Assembly (NCBI RefSeq): GCF_000301055.1 | Contig: NZ_JH932301.1 | Coordinates: 599,979-663,978 of the forward strand | DNA from: Falseniella ignava CCUG 37419 | GTDB lineage: Bacteria > Bacillota > Bacilli > Lactobacillales > Aerococcaceae | DNA length: 64,000 nt | Direction of reading: 5' to 3' | In this document: positions 34,558 through 43,242 of the stretch, in pieces | Numbering within the stretch: the stretch's first letter is position 1 | Layout: every line of letters begins with the position of its first letter | Translations under genes and position numbers: made by a program | Notes under the pieces: model-generated | What the model was told of the DNA's origin: nothing | The model's input: only the letters and a program-made list of their open reading frames with translations | Database searches by the model: none

Positions 34558-35514
34558 ATGTGTACTGGATTGCAAATTAATTATCCGGGGGGATCTGTCT
34601 TAGGGCGTACGATGGATATCGAAATGTCCTTGGACTACCAGCTAAATTTTATTCCACGAAATTATCAATTTGCGAAAGATTTATTTAATCAACCGCTAGT
34701 CAGTCGTTATCGCATGATGGGGTTAGGATTCAATGACTATATTCCGTTGAAAGATGGTATCAATGAACATGGACTGGTCGGGATTACGAATGAATTTCCA
34801 GAATTTAATCTCTACGATAAGACAGTAAATCCAACAATCGACAGCAATGAGGTAACTTATTTACGTTCGCTCGACTTATTAAATTATTTATTAGGAATGT
34901 GTCGCGATGTTAGCGAAGTGATTGAACAAATTGCGACGATTCGAATTGCTCAAACAGATGCTAAAGGGCAGAGCATCATCTCTCCGCCATTCCACTATAT
35001 GTTTACAGATCCATCTGGCTGTAATATTGTTTTAGAGCCAAAGAACGGTCAATTTGAAGTGAAGGAGAACCCTTATCAAGTGATGACCAATTCACCAAAA
35101 TTAGAACGACAATATCATCGATTAGAACGCTATATGGATCCGGAAAAACCTGAAGAAGTGAACGCTGTTAAAGGTTTACCTGGTGGTTATGATCCGGTCT
35201 CCCGTTTTGTGCGGGCTTATTATTTCTCCCAATTGAGTCTTAAGCCTACAAATCAATCCGAAGCATGCGCCTATTTGTATCGGATTTTAAATGTATTATC
35301 ACTACCGGTCGGCTTCTTGAAAAATCGCCAGCGAGAAGATTATACTGCCACACTTTATATTAGTGGCTATGATCCGAATACGAAGGAACTTTTCGTGCAA
35401 GACTATCAAAACCCTAAAGTATATCGGGTGAGTTTTGAGGACATTGTAGATTTAGATATTTACCAAACTATCCCCATACCAGAAAATTTTAAAACGGACT
35501 TATTAATTGATTAG
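34558..35514 (+). CDS. Choloylglycine hydrolase-family (linear amide C-N hydrolase)
   Basis: This 318-residue Ntn hydrolase has Cys2 as nucleophile (MCTGLQI), exposed after Met removal. GRTMDIE around residues 17-23 provides the Arg and Asp of the active site, VMTNSPKLERQ the conserved Asn, and GGYDPVSRFVRA the late Arg. Relatives act on conjugated bile salts, penicillin V or N-acyl homoserine lactones. Which one cannot be told here. AGGAAGGTG precedes the ATG. It is followed 14 bp later by hemW. Confidence 0.88.
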   Translation: MCTGLQINYPGGSVLGRTMDIEMSLDYQLNFIPRNYQFAKDLFNQPLVSRYRMMGLGFNDYIPLKDGINEHGLVGITNEFPEFNLYDKTVNPTIDSNEVTYLRSLDLLNYLLGMCRDVSEVIEQIATIRIAQTDAKGQSIISPPFHYMFTDPSGCNIVLEPKNGQFEVKENPYQVMTNSPKLERQYHRLERYMDPEKPEEVNAVKGLPGGYDPVSRFVRAYYFSQLSLKPTNQSEACAYLYRILNVLSLPVGFLKNRQREDYTATLYISGYDPNTKELFVQDYQNPKVYRVSFEDIVDLDIYQTIPIPENFKTDLLID

Positions 35515-35528
35515 AAGAAGGATAACTT

Positions 35529-36662
35529 ATGAAAAATACCCTCGGACTCTATGTCCATATCCCTTTTTGTGAGAAAAAGTGTCATTACTGTGATTTTTTA
35601 ACCTTTGCGAATTATGATGATCGGATTGATGACTATGTAGATTATTTAACAAAGGAAATGGCACTTTATCGCGATGAACAATATCAGCTCGATACGATTT
35701 ATTTTGGGGGAGGTACGCCCTCTTATTTATCGTTGCCGTTGATGCGTCAAATTATTCAAGGCATCTATCAAAATTTTGAAGTATTACCCGATTGTGAGAT
35801 TGCCATTGAAATGAATCCGGAATCAGTTACTGAAGAAAAAATCGCAGGTTATTTAGATTTAGGATTCAATCGTTTTTCGATGGGGGTTCAATCCTTTGAC
35901 GATAATGTGTTGAAAGTGATGGGGCGATTACATCACGCTAAAGATGTTCAAGAAAAAGTAGCGATCTTAAGAGACCATCAAATTGATAATTTTAGTTTGG
36001 ATATGATGTTTAATAATCCAAATCAATCTTTTGAGGTCTTGAAAGAAGATGTGTCAGCACTTCTGGAATTAAATCCGCCTCATATTTCATACTATTCACT
36101 TATGATTAAAGATAAAACGCCTTTTGCTCGTTGGCATCATACTGGGAAGATTCAACTATCTGACGATGATGAGGAACGGGATATGTATCATTATATTCAG
36201 CAAACATTGAAACAATCGGGCTATGAACAATATGAAATATCCAACTTCGCAAAAGCACCTCACTATCAAAGTCGACACAATAAAAAGTATTGGCAATTGA
36301 AAGATTATTTAGGAATCGGCTTGGGCGCAGCTTCAAATATTGGTTTACGAAGATTTTCAAATTCACGTCGGTTTGATCAATACTTTCAAATGATTGACCA
36401 AGGCCAACGTCCAATTGTTTACATGGAAGCGATGGATATGGAAGCGCGAGAGAAAGAATATATTATGTTGAATTTGCGATTGCGACAAGGCTTTGATATT
36501 CGTGAGATTAATCGTATCTATCAAATTGATTTCTGCCAAAAGTATCAGGATGCATTAATGAAACATCAGCGATATGGGGTGATTGAAATCGAAGATGATT
36601 GGATTCGATTTACCGATTACGGTTATGATATTGGGAATCAATTCTATTTGGACATTTTATAA
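35529..36662 (+). CDS. hemW: Radical SAM heme chaperone HemW
   Basis: A 377-residue protein with the radical-SAM cluster motif C14-x3-C18-x2-C21 (PFCEKKCHYCDF), YFGGGTPSYL, and the HemW C-terminal domain. It is often mislabelled oxygen-independent coproporphyrinogen oxidase. HemW proteins bind heme and deliver it to respiratory targets, but they also occur in organisms with little heme use. AAGAAGG precedes the ATG. Normal length. Confidence 0.92.
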   Translation: MKNTLGLYVHIPFCEKKCHYCDFLTFANYDDRIDDYVDYLTKEMALYRDEQYQLDTIYFGGGTPSYLSLPLMRQIIQGIYQNFEVLPDCEIAIEMNPESVTEEKIAGYLDLGFNRFSMGVQSFDDNVLKVMGRLHHAKDVQEKVAILRDHQIDNFSLDMMFNNPNQSFEVLKEDVSALLELNPPHISYYSLMIKDKTPFARWHHTGKIQLSDDDEERDMYHYIQQTLKQSGYEQYEISNFAKAPHYQSRHNKKYWQLKDYLGIGLGAASNIGLRRFSNSRRFDQYFQMIDQGQRPIVYMEAMDMEAREKEYIMLNLRLRQGFDIREINRIYQIDFCQKYQDALMKHQRYGVIEIEDDWIRFTDYGYDIGNQFYLDIL

Positions 36663-36751
36663 TAAAATTTTCGACGAATTATAAAATACCTATTGTAAAA
36701 TGTCGCTAAGTATGAAATAGTTAAATTGAAAATAACTTGAGGAGTGGGAGC

Positions 36752-37327
36752 ATGGAATTATTAGAACAAAAAATTCTTAAAGACGGTAAGATTTTTCAAG
36801 GTAATATTTTAAAGGTTGATAATTTCTTAAATCATCAAGTGGATGTCGAATTGATTGATGCGATGGGGAAAGATTTTGCAGAGCACTTTGCAGATGCAGG
36901 GATTACACGTGTAATTACGCTAGAAGTATCTGGGATTTCCATGGCATATACTGCCGCAAAATACTTAGGGGTACCAATGGTCTTTGCGAAAAAAATTGAA
37001 TCTTTAACACTATCTGACGATGTTTACTCTAGTAAAGTAGTCTCTTATACTAAAAATAAAGAGTACAATATTCGAGTGGACCGTCGTTTCTTGCTTCCAA
37101 CGGATCGCGTCCTCATTGTAGATGACTTTTTAGCCAAAGGAGAAGCCTTAGGTGGCTTGATTGATTTATGTGAGCAAGCGGGAGCTACGATTGCCGGTGT
37201 GGGAATTGCGATTGAGAAGGTCTTCCAAGGTGGCGGACCGAAATATCGTGAAAAAGGTTACCATATCTATAGCCAAGCGATGATTGATCACTTTACTGAA
37301 GATTCGGTTGTTTTCGTAGAACGTTAA
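36752..37327 (+). CDS. xpt: Xanthine phosphoribosyltransferase
   Basis: This 191-residue salvage enzyme converts xanthine and PRPP to XMP. It contains the PRPP loop VLIVDDFLAKGEAL and the early MELLEQKILKDG segment, as in Xpt from Bacillus and Lactococcus. The start is ATG 36752, after GAGGAGTGGG. The frame is open 15 bp further. The 89-bp upstream gap is too short for a purine riboswitch, and none is seen. Confidence 0.93.
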   Translation: MELLEQKILKDGKIFQGNILKVDNFLNHQVDVELIDAMGKDFAEHFADAGITRVITLEVSGISMAYTAAKYLGVPMVFAKKIESLTLSDDVYSSKVVSYTKNKEYNIRVDRRFLLPTDRVLIVDDFLAKGEALGGLIDLCEQAGATIAGVGIAIEKVFQGGGPKYREKGYHIYSQAMIDHFTEDSVVFVER

Positions 37328-37387
37328 TCGATTGAAGATAGGAAATGAGGTTCTTCCTTAGCCGTATGGCTTAAACTGCTTTGAATG

Positions 37388-37430
37388 CTGATGACTTCTA
37401 CCTGTTCAAGGGAGGAGTCTCAGTTTTTTT
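37388..37430 (+). terminator. Terminator after xpt
   Basis: CTGA-T-GACT pairs with AGTCTCAG around a 20-nt loop, followed by T7. One T is bulged. Confidence 0.65.
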
Positions 37431-37465
37431 ATCTTTTGAAGAATCTTAAAAGAAAGAGGGATGGT

Positions 37466-38644
37466 ATGCTAATTAATTTTGGAATTATTTGTGCAGTGGG
37501 TGGCGTTTGTGCATATATCGCACGAAAGATTGGGCTGCCTAGTATAGTCGGAATGATTATTGCAGGTGTCTTAATTAGTCCTTATCAATGGGGCTGGGTG
37601 AGTGAAGATGTGTTTAATTATTCAGCGGATATCCGTCAAATTGCTTTAGTAATTATTTTGACACGCGCGGGTCTATCTTTAAATATTGATCATTTGAAAC
37701 GGGTTGGACGACCCGCAATCTTATTAAGTTTCCTACCTGCAGCGATTGAGATGATTGGGATTACCCTAGCAGCGGTGCTCCTCTTAAATTGGTCGGCCAT
37801 CGACGGCGCGTTGATGGCAAGTGTGCTGGCAGCTGTTTCTCCAGCGATTGTCGTACCTAGAATGATTCATTTAATCCAAACGAAACGTGGAACGAATCGA
37901 CATATTCCAGAAATGATTTTGGCAGGCGCTTCACTGGATGATATTTTTGTGATTATTTTCTTTACGAGTATTTTAGCGTTGGCAACGACCGGTGTCTTTG
38001 AAGGAGGCGCATTTTTAGCCATTCCGTTGACGATTGGTCTTGGCATTGGCGTTGGGCTCTTGTGTGGTTATCTCTATTTAATGATGATTCATCACTTTGA
38101 AATGCGAGATAGTTATCAAATCGTAATGCTTCTTGCCTTATCGGGATTGCTGTTAGGGTTAGAGCAATGGGTTGCACCTTGGGTTTCATTTTCAGCGTTA
38201 TTAGCGATAATGACTTTAGGGATGGTTGTTAAAGCCAAAGCCGAGCTATTAGCCCATCAATTAGAAGAGCACTATTACCGACTTTGGGGTGCATTTGAAC
38301 TATTATTATTTGTTCTAGTAGGGATTAATGTTGATGCTCAATATCTATGGTTGGCAGGACCTCAAGCGCTACTCATTGTTGCGATTGGTTTGTTATTTAG
38401 AATGCTAGGTGTCTTATTTTCGATTGCTGGGACATCGCTTAATCGTCGTGAGAAATTATTTACAGCCGTAGCGTATTTGCCGAAGGCGACAGTGCAAGCA
38501 GCGATTGGTTCAATTCCTTTCAGTATGGGACTTGAGAGTGGTCAAATGATTTTGATTGTCTCAGTCATTGCGATTTTATTTACTGCTCCGCTCGGTGCAT
38601 TTTTAACGGATTATACCGCACCCCGTTGGTTGAAATCTGAATAA
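37466..38644 (+). CDS. Cation:proton antiporter
   Basis: About 392 residues with twelve predicted helices, of the CPA-type sodium/hydrogen exchanger fold. ARKIGLPSIVGMIIAGVLISP lies in the first inverted repeat, GASLDDIFVII carries the Asp pair of the ion site, and there is no regulatory TrkA domain. It probably exchanges Na+ or K+ for H+. Start ATG 37466 with AAAGAGGG upstream. The longer frame to 37385 would begin inside the xpt terminator. Confidence 0.85.
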   Translation: MLINFGIICAVGGVCAYIARKIGLPSIVGMIIAGVLISPYQWGWVSEDVFNYSADIRQIALVIILTRAGLSLNIDHLKRVGRPAILLSFLPAAIEMIGITLAAVLLLNWSAIDGALMASVLAAVSPAIVVPRMIHLIQTKRGTNRHIPEMILAGASLDDIFVIIFFTSILALATTGVFEGGAFLAIPLTIGLGIGVGLLCGYLYLMMIHHFEMRDSYQIVMLLALSGLLLGLEQWVAPWVSFSALLAIMTLGMVVKAKAELLAHQLEEHYYRLWGAFELLLFVLVGINVDAQYLWLAGPQALLIVAIGLLFRMLGVLFSIAGTSLNRREKLFTAVAYLPKATVQAAIGSIPFSMGLESGQMILIVSVIAILFTAPLGAFLTDYTAPRWLKSE

Positions 38645-38650
38645 GTCAAG

Positions 38651-38685
38651 AGCGCGTCAACCGATTTTATTTTGGCTGACGCGCT
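38651..38685. terminator. Bidirectional hairpin between convergent genes
   Basis: AGCGCGTCAACC pairs with GGCTGACGCGCT (one G-U/A-C difference) around an 11-nt loop. Confidence 0.7.
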
Positions 38686-38691
38686 GTTTGT

Positions 38692-39717
38692 TTATTTGCA
38701 ATATTTATTTATCAATTGTTGAGCAACCAATGAAGTATTATCGTGTTGAATTTCTAAGTCATATGGAACATGACGCATTTGATAACGTCGATCATAGTAA
38801 TGGACCATCAAGGCTTCAATGACTTGTCGGTAATGGTCTTGAGCGAGTTGTTGTTCCATAACTTGAATCGCCTCATCGCTAACATATCGATGGAGTGCTT
38901 CTAATGCAGCCTGAACTTCTTGATTGAAGTGGGAATCGTGATGTTCGATATAGTCTTGGTAGATGCGATCGACTCGGTCTTCAATCGTTGAGTGCACTCG
39001 AACTTGATAGGGGGAGTGGGTATAGGCTTCTCTTAAACAATTTGGGACAAAGACTGTGCCAATCTTGCTACTTTCAGATTCAACGAATACAATCCCCGGC
39101 GAAAACGTTTCGAGTTGCTCATAAAGGGCGGATTCGAACATTTTTTGCGAAGGTTGTTTTCCCAAACCAATACTTCCAAAGTTAGACCCACGGTGATTGG
39201 CGAGTCCTTCTAGGTCCAATACTTGTGCGCCTTGGTTTTGTAATTCTTTTAAGATGGCCGTTTTTCCTACACCGGTGAAGCCATTCAATGTAACAAATTG
39301 AAACATTGGGACCTTGTTTTCAATTCCTTGAATAATGGTTTGTCGGTAACCTTGATAACCTCCCTCAAGCCGATTGACCTTTTCGCCAAGGCCATTCAGC
39401 CAACCCGTAACAGATTGACTACGGTAACCGCCTGATTTGCAATACACCACAACTTGTCGCTTGGGGAGATGGCGAGTAATTTCAGTAAATAATTCAGGCA
39501 AGCGTGTTGCAATGTACTGGACACCTAATTTTTTAGCGGCCTCAACCGATGTTTGTTTATAGAGTGTCCCAATCTGTTGATGTTCTTCATTCGTGAAGAG
39601 CGGGAGATTGATGGCACCAGGGATATGACCTTGTTCATATTCTTTAGGTGTTCTAAGGTCAATTAATTGAACTTGTGGGTTTGTTTTGATTGCTTGCCAT
39701 TGTACAGTTGAATTCAT
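38692..39717 (-). CDS. mnmH: tRNA 2-selenouridine synthase
   Basis: This 341-residue protein has an N-terminal rhodanese domain with the active Cys93 (VYCKSGGYRS) and a P-loop domain (GFTGVGKT, residues 146-153). MnmH (SelU, YbbB) converts 2-thiouridine at tRNA position 34 to 2-selenouridine through a geranylated intermediate, using selenophosphate from SelD. Its presence implies that the organism makes selenophosphate. selD is not in the window. Monocistronic on the minus strand, with GAAGGT before the ATG. Confidence 0.92.
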   Translation of the reverse strand: MNSTVQWQAIKTNPQVQLIDLRTPKEYEQGHIPGAINLPLFTNEEHQQIGTLYKQTSVEAAKKLGVQYIATRLPELFTEITRHLPKRQVVVYCKSGGYRSQSVTGWLNGLGEKVNRLEGGYQGYRQTIIQGIENKVPMFQFVTLNGFTGVGKTAILKELQNQGAQVLDLEGLANHRGSNFGSIGLGKQPSQKMFESALYEQLETFSPGIVFVESESSKIGTVFVPNCLREAYTHSPYQVRVHSTIEDRVDRIYQDYIEHHDSHFNQEVQAALEALHRYVSDEAIQVMEQQLAQDHYRQVIEALMVHYYDRRYQMRHVPYDLEIQHDNTSLVAQQLINKYCK

Positions 39718-39797
39718 AACTTGCCTACCTTCAGTCTATAGTGTATTTTATTTAGCGATTCTATGGATCTCGTCAAAGAAGACCATCATAATAAATA

Positions 39798-39826
39798 CAG
39801 CCCGCTGTTAATAGAACAACGGGCTG
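39798..39826 (-). terminator. Terminator after the DUF3021-like gene
   Basis: CAGCCCGCTGTT pairs with AACAACGGGCTG with one mismatch. A T-rich stretch follows on the minus strand. Confidence 0.75.
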
Positions 39827-39866
39827 TTAATCGCTTAATATATAAGTGAATTCTAAGCGTTGTGTC

Positions 39867-40487
39867 TTACAAATGTTCCGGATAAATATAGTAACTTGGT
39901 TGACGAATTACATCAGCTTTTACTTCTGGTTGAGGTACTTTGTCTTCAAGTTCACTTGTTGCGACTGAACTTTGAGGTTTTGACGTCTCGCTAACAGATG
40001 GAGCTGTTTCTTCCTCTGCTTCTAAAGTTGTTTGCTGTGTAAGTTGTGCATATTGTTCTTCAAGTGCTTGATCAGTATTATGGAGAGCATCTAATGATGC
40101 GTCGCTAGACGTTACCTCGGATTTAGCATTGTTTTTATGCTTCTTGAAGAAATACCGATAAGCAAGGTAGAGAACTAGTGCAACCGCTACTCCGATTAAG
40201 ACAATGGTTAAGACTTGATTCCAATTAATATAGACCCATGAATTGAGAACTGCAACAGTGATAATGGCTGCTAGACTTCCAATAATATGAAGGGTCATTT
40301 GGGTGCCTCGGCTGAGTGAACGGATATCATAGATTAATACGAGTAACCCGAGGACAATTCCTAGAATCACGATGGAAGTGAAAGCGAAAATCTTACCCGT
40401 ATTTAATGCATTAATAAACATTGTGACTAATAAGGTGATAAGCAAGGAATTACGAATTAAATTAAATACTTTTTGGGTTAAGTTCAT
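39867..40487 (-). CDS. DUF3021-like membrane protein with acidic tail
   Basis: About 206 residues. Four membrane helices fill the first 130 residues, in the arrangement seen in DUF3021 proteins (LIYDIRSLSRGTQMTLHIIGS between helices 2 and 3). A Ser/Thr/Glu-rich, probably disordered cytoplasmic tail follows and ends PSYYIYPEHL. The start at 40487 (MNLTQKV) follows AAAGGGG. The frame extends 11 codons further. DUF3021 genes are often beside LytTR regulators, but none lies here. The function is unknown. Confidence 0.65.
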   Translation of the reverse strand: MNLTQKVFNLIRNSLLITLLVTMFINALNTGKIFAFTSIVILGIVLGLLVLIYDIRSLSRGTQMTLHIIGSLAAIITVAVLNSWVYINWNQVLTIVLIGVAVALVLYLAYRYFFKKHKNNAKSEVTSSDASLDALHNTDQALEEQYAQLTQQTTLEAEEETAPSVSETSKPQSSVATSELEDKVPQPEVKADVIRQPSYYIYPEHL

Positions 40488-40529
40488 AAAGATACCCCTT
40501 TCTAAAGGTAAGTGAAACATTATAAAGCG

Positions 40530-41651
40530 TTACTTCAAAGAAGCTGCTTTTTTCATAGCAATTTGGCCGTAACCAGTAATCACTTTGTAGTAGCCACTAT
40601 AGGCTTGATCAATTTCGTCATCTAAAGTATACACTAAAAATGGATTGGATCCGATAGTTAATAGCTTATTCGGTGTTGCAATAATGATAACATCTTGTCG
40701 AGTCAGTCGACGTAAAACATTGGCGCTGAGTTGTTGGTTACCACGACCAAAGATATAGCCTTGACCACCCATTGGGGTAATAATGAGTTTGACCTTTGAT
40801 TCGCCATCAATTGCTTCGATAATTTCTTTTTCAGCAGCATCTTTTACGAGTAATTGGCGATCTTTAATAATGTCGACCCCTAAAATCGTATGTTCGAGAC
40901 CCAACTCTTGCATAATTTGAGCTGTTGTCGTTCCAGAACCTACAATATAAATGGTGTCATCTTCCATTTCATCAATAATATAGAGTGCTGCGGATTCCAT
41001 AGCAGATGCGTCAGATTGAGGCGAAGGTGATTTTAATGGCTGCAGATAAGTAGGGTCTTGTGGCACTTTAAGGTAGCCATAAACTTCGATGACAATTTCA
41101 TCTCGGCGAAATGCTTCTTCTTCAATATCCATTACTTCATCATCTTTGAGGGGCATGGTTGGATTTTTAACAAATTCGAGAGCTAATTTCCCAGCACTTT
41201 CAGGGGTCATGCCGTACACTGGAGAATGGATCTTAACACCTGCAGGAATACCAATCGCAGGTACTTTTGTTCCAATTGTACGTGATACATCTCGAGCGGT
41301 TCCGTCTCCTCCGACAAATAAAATTAAGTCGACTTGTTCTTCACTGAGAGCTTGGGCTAAGTTAAACGTATCATGTTGATCTGTATCGCCTGCTTCGGGA
41401 TGATAAATAACTTGATAGTTGAAACCTAACTTTTCAGCGGAATCGGATCCCATCGCACCTTGTGCAACATAAAGAGTTAATTGATCTTTGACAGGAAGCA
41501 ATTGTTCTAAAGCACGTTGAGCTTTGATTTCTGCTTCGGGGATAGATCCTAAGCGTCGTGCCTCTTCTAAGATATCGCGACCATCTGTCCCTTTAAGTCC
41601 CACACGTCCTCCCATCCCAGCGATTGGATTAATAATTAAACCTAACTTCAT
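40530..41651 (-). CDS. ATP-NAD kinase-family protein (AcoX-like)
   Basis: The 373-residue protein opens LGLIINPIAGMGGRVGLKG and carries the NAD-kinase motif GGDGTARDV. AIGIPAGVKIHS then replaces the usual NxxGTxxxL region. These are features of the AcoX/PF20143 group, not the housekeeping NadK. AcoX genes are often linked to acetoin catabolism, but this copy is not. The substrate is unknown. AGGAGGG precedes the ATG. The DUF3021-like gene follows 42 bp later on the same strand. Confidence 0.82.
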   Translation of the reverse strand: MKLGLIINPIAGMGGRVGLKGTDGRDILEEARRLGSIPEAEIKAQRALEQLLPVKDQLTLYVAQGAMGSDSAEKLGFNYQVIYHPEAGDTDQHDTFNLAQALSEEQVDLILFVGGDGTARDVSRTIGTKVPAIGIPAGVKIHSPVYGMTPESAGKLALEFVKNPTMPLKDDEVMDIEEEAFRRDEIVIEVYGYLKVPQDPTYLQPLKSPSPQSDASAMESAALYIIDEMEDDTIYIVGSGTTTAQIMQELGLEHTILGVDIIKDRQLLVKDAAEKEIIEAIDGESKVKLIITPMGGQGYIFGRGNQQLSANVLRRLTRQDVIIIATPNKLLTIGSNPFLVYTLDDEIDQAYSGYYKVITGYGQIAMKKAASLK

Positions 41652-41797
41652 TTGATCCCTCCTTTATTTAGTAGATTCATTATAGCACATAACCTGTAAA
41701 ACAAGGGGGAAATACTTTTGAATTCATCGTGTATGCGCTTGCCTTTTTTTAAGATACATCGTATAGTGAGAAAAGAGTTTTTTTATTTGGAGGAGAG

Positions 41798-42202
41798 ATG
41801 GTGTTATTGCATAAAAAATTTGAGAAATTTTTAGGGAAAACAGCTTTTATGCTTGAATACATTATTGCCATATTCGTAATAATTGGTATTTTTATTGGTT
41901 TCACGCAATTTACTGATTTTATTCCGGGATTATATCACGCTTCATTGGATCAATCGTATCAAGTGTTTCAGAATTTTCTAGCTTACGCATTACTTCTGAT
42001 TGTAGGTGTTGAGTTAATTTTAATGATTATGAATCACTCAGCTTATTCTATGTTAGAGTTAATACTATTTGTTATTGCCCGTAAAATGTTAATTTATGCT
42101 CATACGATGATGGATTTAGTACTTGGGACGGTTGCAATCTTAATTGTTTTTATCATTATGAGATTTTTAGCGAGTGAGGGGAACTATAACTTGCTTGATT
42201 AA
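41798..42202 (+). CDS. PsiE-family membrane protein
   Basis: This 134-residue protein has four helices. The pattern LLIVGVELILMIMNHSAYSMLELILFVIARKML fits phosphate-starvation-inducible PsiE (PF06146). The function is unknown. GGAGGAGAG lies before the ATG. A T-rich promoter region precedes it. Monocistronic. Confidence 0.82.
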   Translation: MVLLHKKFEKFLGKTAFMLEYIIAIFVIIGIFIGFTQFTDFIPGLYHASLDQSYQVFQNFLAYALLLIVGVELILMIMNHSAYSMLELILFVIARKMLIYAHTMMDLVLGTVAILIVFIIMRFLASEGNYNLLD

Positions 42203-42240
42203 TGGATTCTTTCTCAATGACAATTTATTAGAAATCAAAA

Positions 42241-42280
42241 GACATCCAAACCGTCTATTTTGTAGACGGCGTCGGATGTC
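42241..42280. terminator. Bidirectional terminator
   Basis: Nested stems GACATCC/GGATGTC and CCGTCTA/TAGACGG lie between the convergent psiE-like and yggS-like genes, with T-rich flanks. Confidence 0.8.
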
Positions 42281-42285
42281 TTTAT

Positions 42286-42954
42286 TTATTCTTTAAAAAG
42301 TGCACTGCCAATTCGAATAAAGTCAGCTCCTTCTTCGACAGCGATCGGATAATCACGACTCATTCCCATACTCAAATGTTGACAAGGAGCATAGGGTAAA
42401 TCCATCGCGGCAACTTGGTCTCGTAGTTTACGTAAATGTGCAAAATAACGGTGTAATGCTTCTTCTGTTGCTTCATAAGGAGCCATCGTCATCAGACCGA
42501 TAACGTGCACTTTTGGATATTGGGCTAATGAAATAATAAACTCTTCCAACTCATCGGGACTGAGTCCAGATTTAGAGTCCTCACCACTGACATTGACTTG
42601 AACAAAGCATTTTATGGGTTGATTCGCTCGCTTATTAATTTCTTTCGCAAGCGAAGGACGATCGAGGGAATGTACGTAGTCAAGCAGATTAATGATGTCA
42701 CGAACTTGTCTTGTCTGAAGGTTGCCCACAAAATGCCAATGGATGTTTTCTTTTATATCTTCTAGAGCATTGTATTTCTCTAAAAACACTTGGGGACGGT
42801 TTTCTGCAAAGTGATGGTAGCCAAGTTGATATAATTCTCGCATTGTATCGATATCGGTAAATTTCGTGACAGCGACAATTTTTGGTGTTGGGTAGTTAGC
42901 AGGGAGTTTCGATTCGACTTGTTCTATATTGCATTTCAATATTTCGATAGACAA
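42286..42954 (-). CDS. YggS-family PLP homeostasis protein
   Basis: A 222-residue alanine-racemase-type TIM barrel. AVTKFTD carries the PLP lysine, and HFAENRPQVFLEKY, WHFVGNLQTRQV and SMGMSRDY(P)IAVEEGADFIRIGSALF are diagnostic of PLPBP/YggS. The protein binds PLP without known catalysis and buffers vitamin B6 and amino-acid pools. Divergent from the PLP-dependent glycine cleavage operon. GGAGGA precedes the ATG. Confidence 0.93.
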   Translation of the reverse strand: MSIEILKCNIEQVESKLPANYPTPKIVAVTKFTDIDTMRELYQLGYHHFAENRPQVFLEKYNALEDIKENIHWHFVGNLQTRQVRDIINLLDYVHSLDRPSLAKEINKRANQPIKCFVQVNVSGEDSKSGLSPDELEEFIISLAQYPKVHVIGLMTMAPYEATEEALHRYFAHLRKLRDQVAAMDLPYAPCQHLSMGMSRDYPIAVEEGADFIRIGSALFKE

Positions 42955-43102
42955 TGAAGATGTTCCTCCTATTACTTAAATTTTGATGAGTATCTTTCTT
43001 ACATTATATCAAATCACAAACCCGTTATGTCGCGAGTTTTCATAAAAATAATTAAAAATTATTGAAAAAACCTTAATTAATCCTTTTGTAACAGCTTTTA
43101 TA

Positions 43103-43116
43103 AGAAAACGCTTTTA
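43103..43116 (+). promoter_or_regulatory. Candidate cre (CcpA) site before gcvT
   Basis: AGAAAACGCTTTTA is close to the CcpA-site consensus and ends 2 bp before the -35 element. It could give carbon-source control of the operon. Assigned by pattern only. Confidence 0.4.
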
Positions 43117-43118
43117 GG

Positions 43119-43147
43119 TTGAGAATTTATGAAAAATTCGCTATAAT
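43119..43147 (+). promoter_or_regulatory. Sigma-A promoter of the gcv operon
   Basis: TTGAGA, a 17-bp spacer, and TATAAT. Transcription would start near 43154, giving a leader of about 90 nt. Confidence 0.8.
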
Positions 43148-43157
43148 TTATTTATGA

Positions 43158-43205
43158 GGTTTGTGAAGTGTATGTGAAGTTATCACATTGAGATGGCTTC
43201 AAACC
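43158..43205 (+). promoter_or_regulatory. Structured leader upstream of gcvT
   Basis: GGTTTG-T-GAAG (43158-43168) pairs with CTTCAAACC (43197-43205). Within it ATGTGA-AGTTA-TCACAT forms a second perfect hairpin. It begins a few bases after the predicted start of transcription. It does not show the glycine riboswitch core. Confidence 0.4.
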
Positions 43206-43242
43206 CTTAACAAACACGAATATCTTTAGAAGGAGTGATTGA

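Noticed and set aside
36663-36751. Purine riboswitch before xpt
   Set aside because: The gap is only 89 bp and lacks the conserved purine-aptamer core and a terminator.
37385-37465. Upstream start for the antiporter gene
   Set aside because: It falls inside the xpt terminator. ATG 37466 has a good ribosome binding site and begins at the first membrane helix.
42955-43242. Glycine riboswitch before gcvT
   Set aside because: The conserved glycine aptamer core is absent. Only a different two-helix fold is visible.
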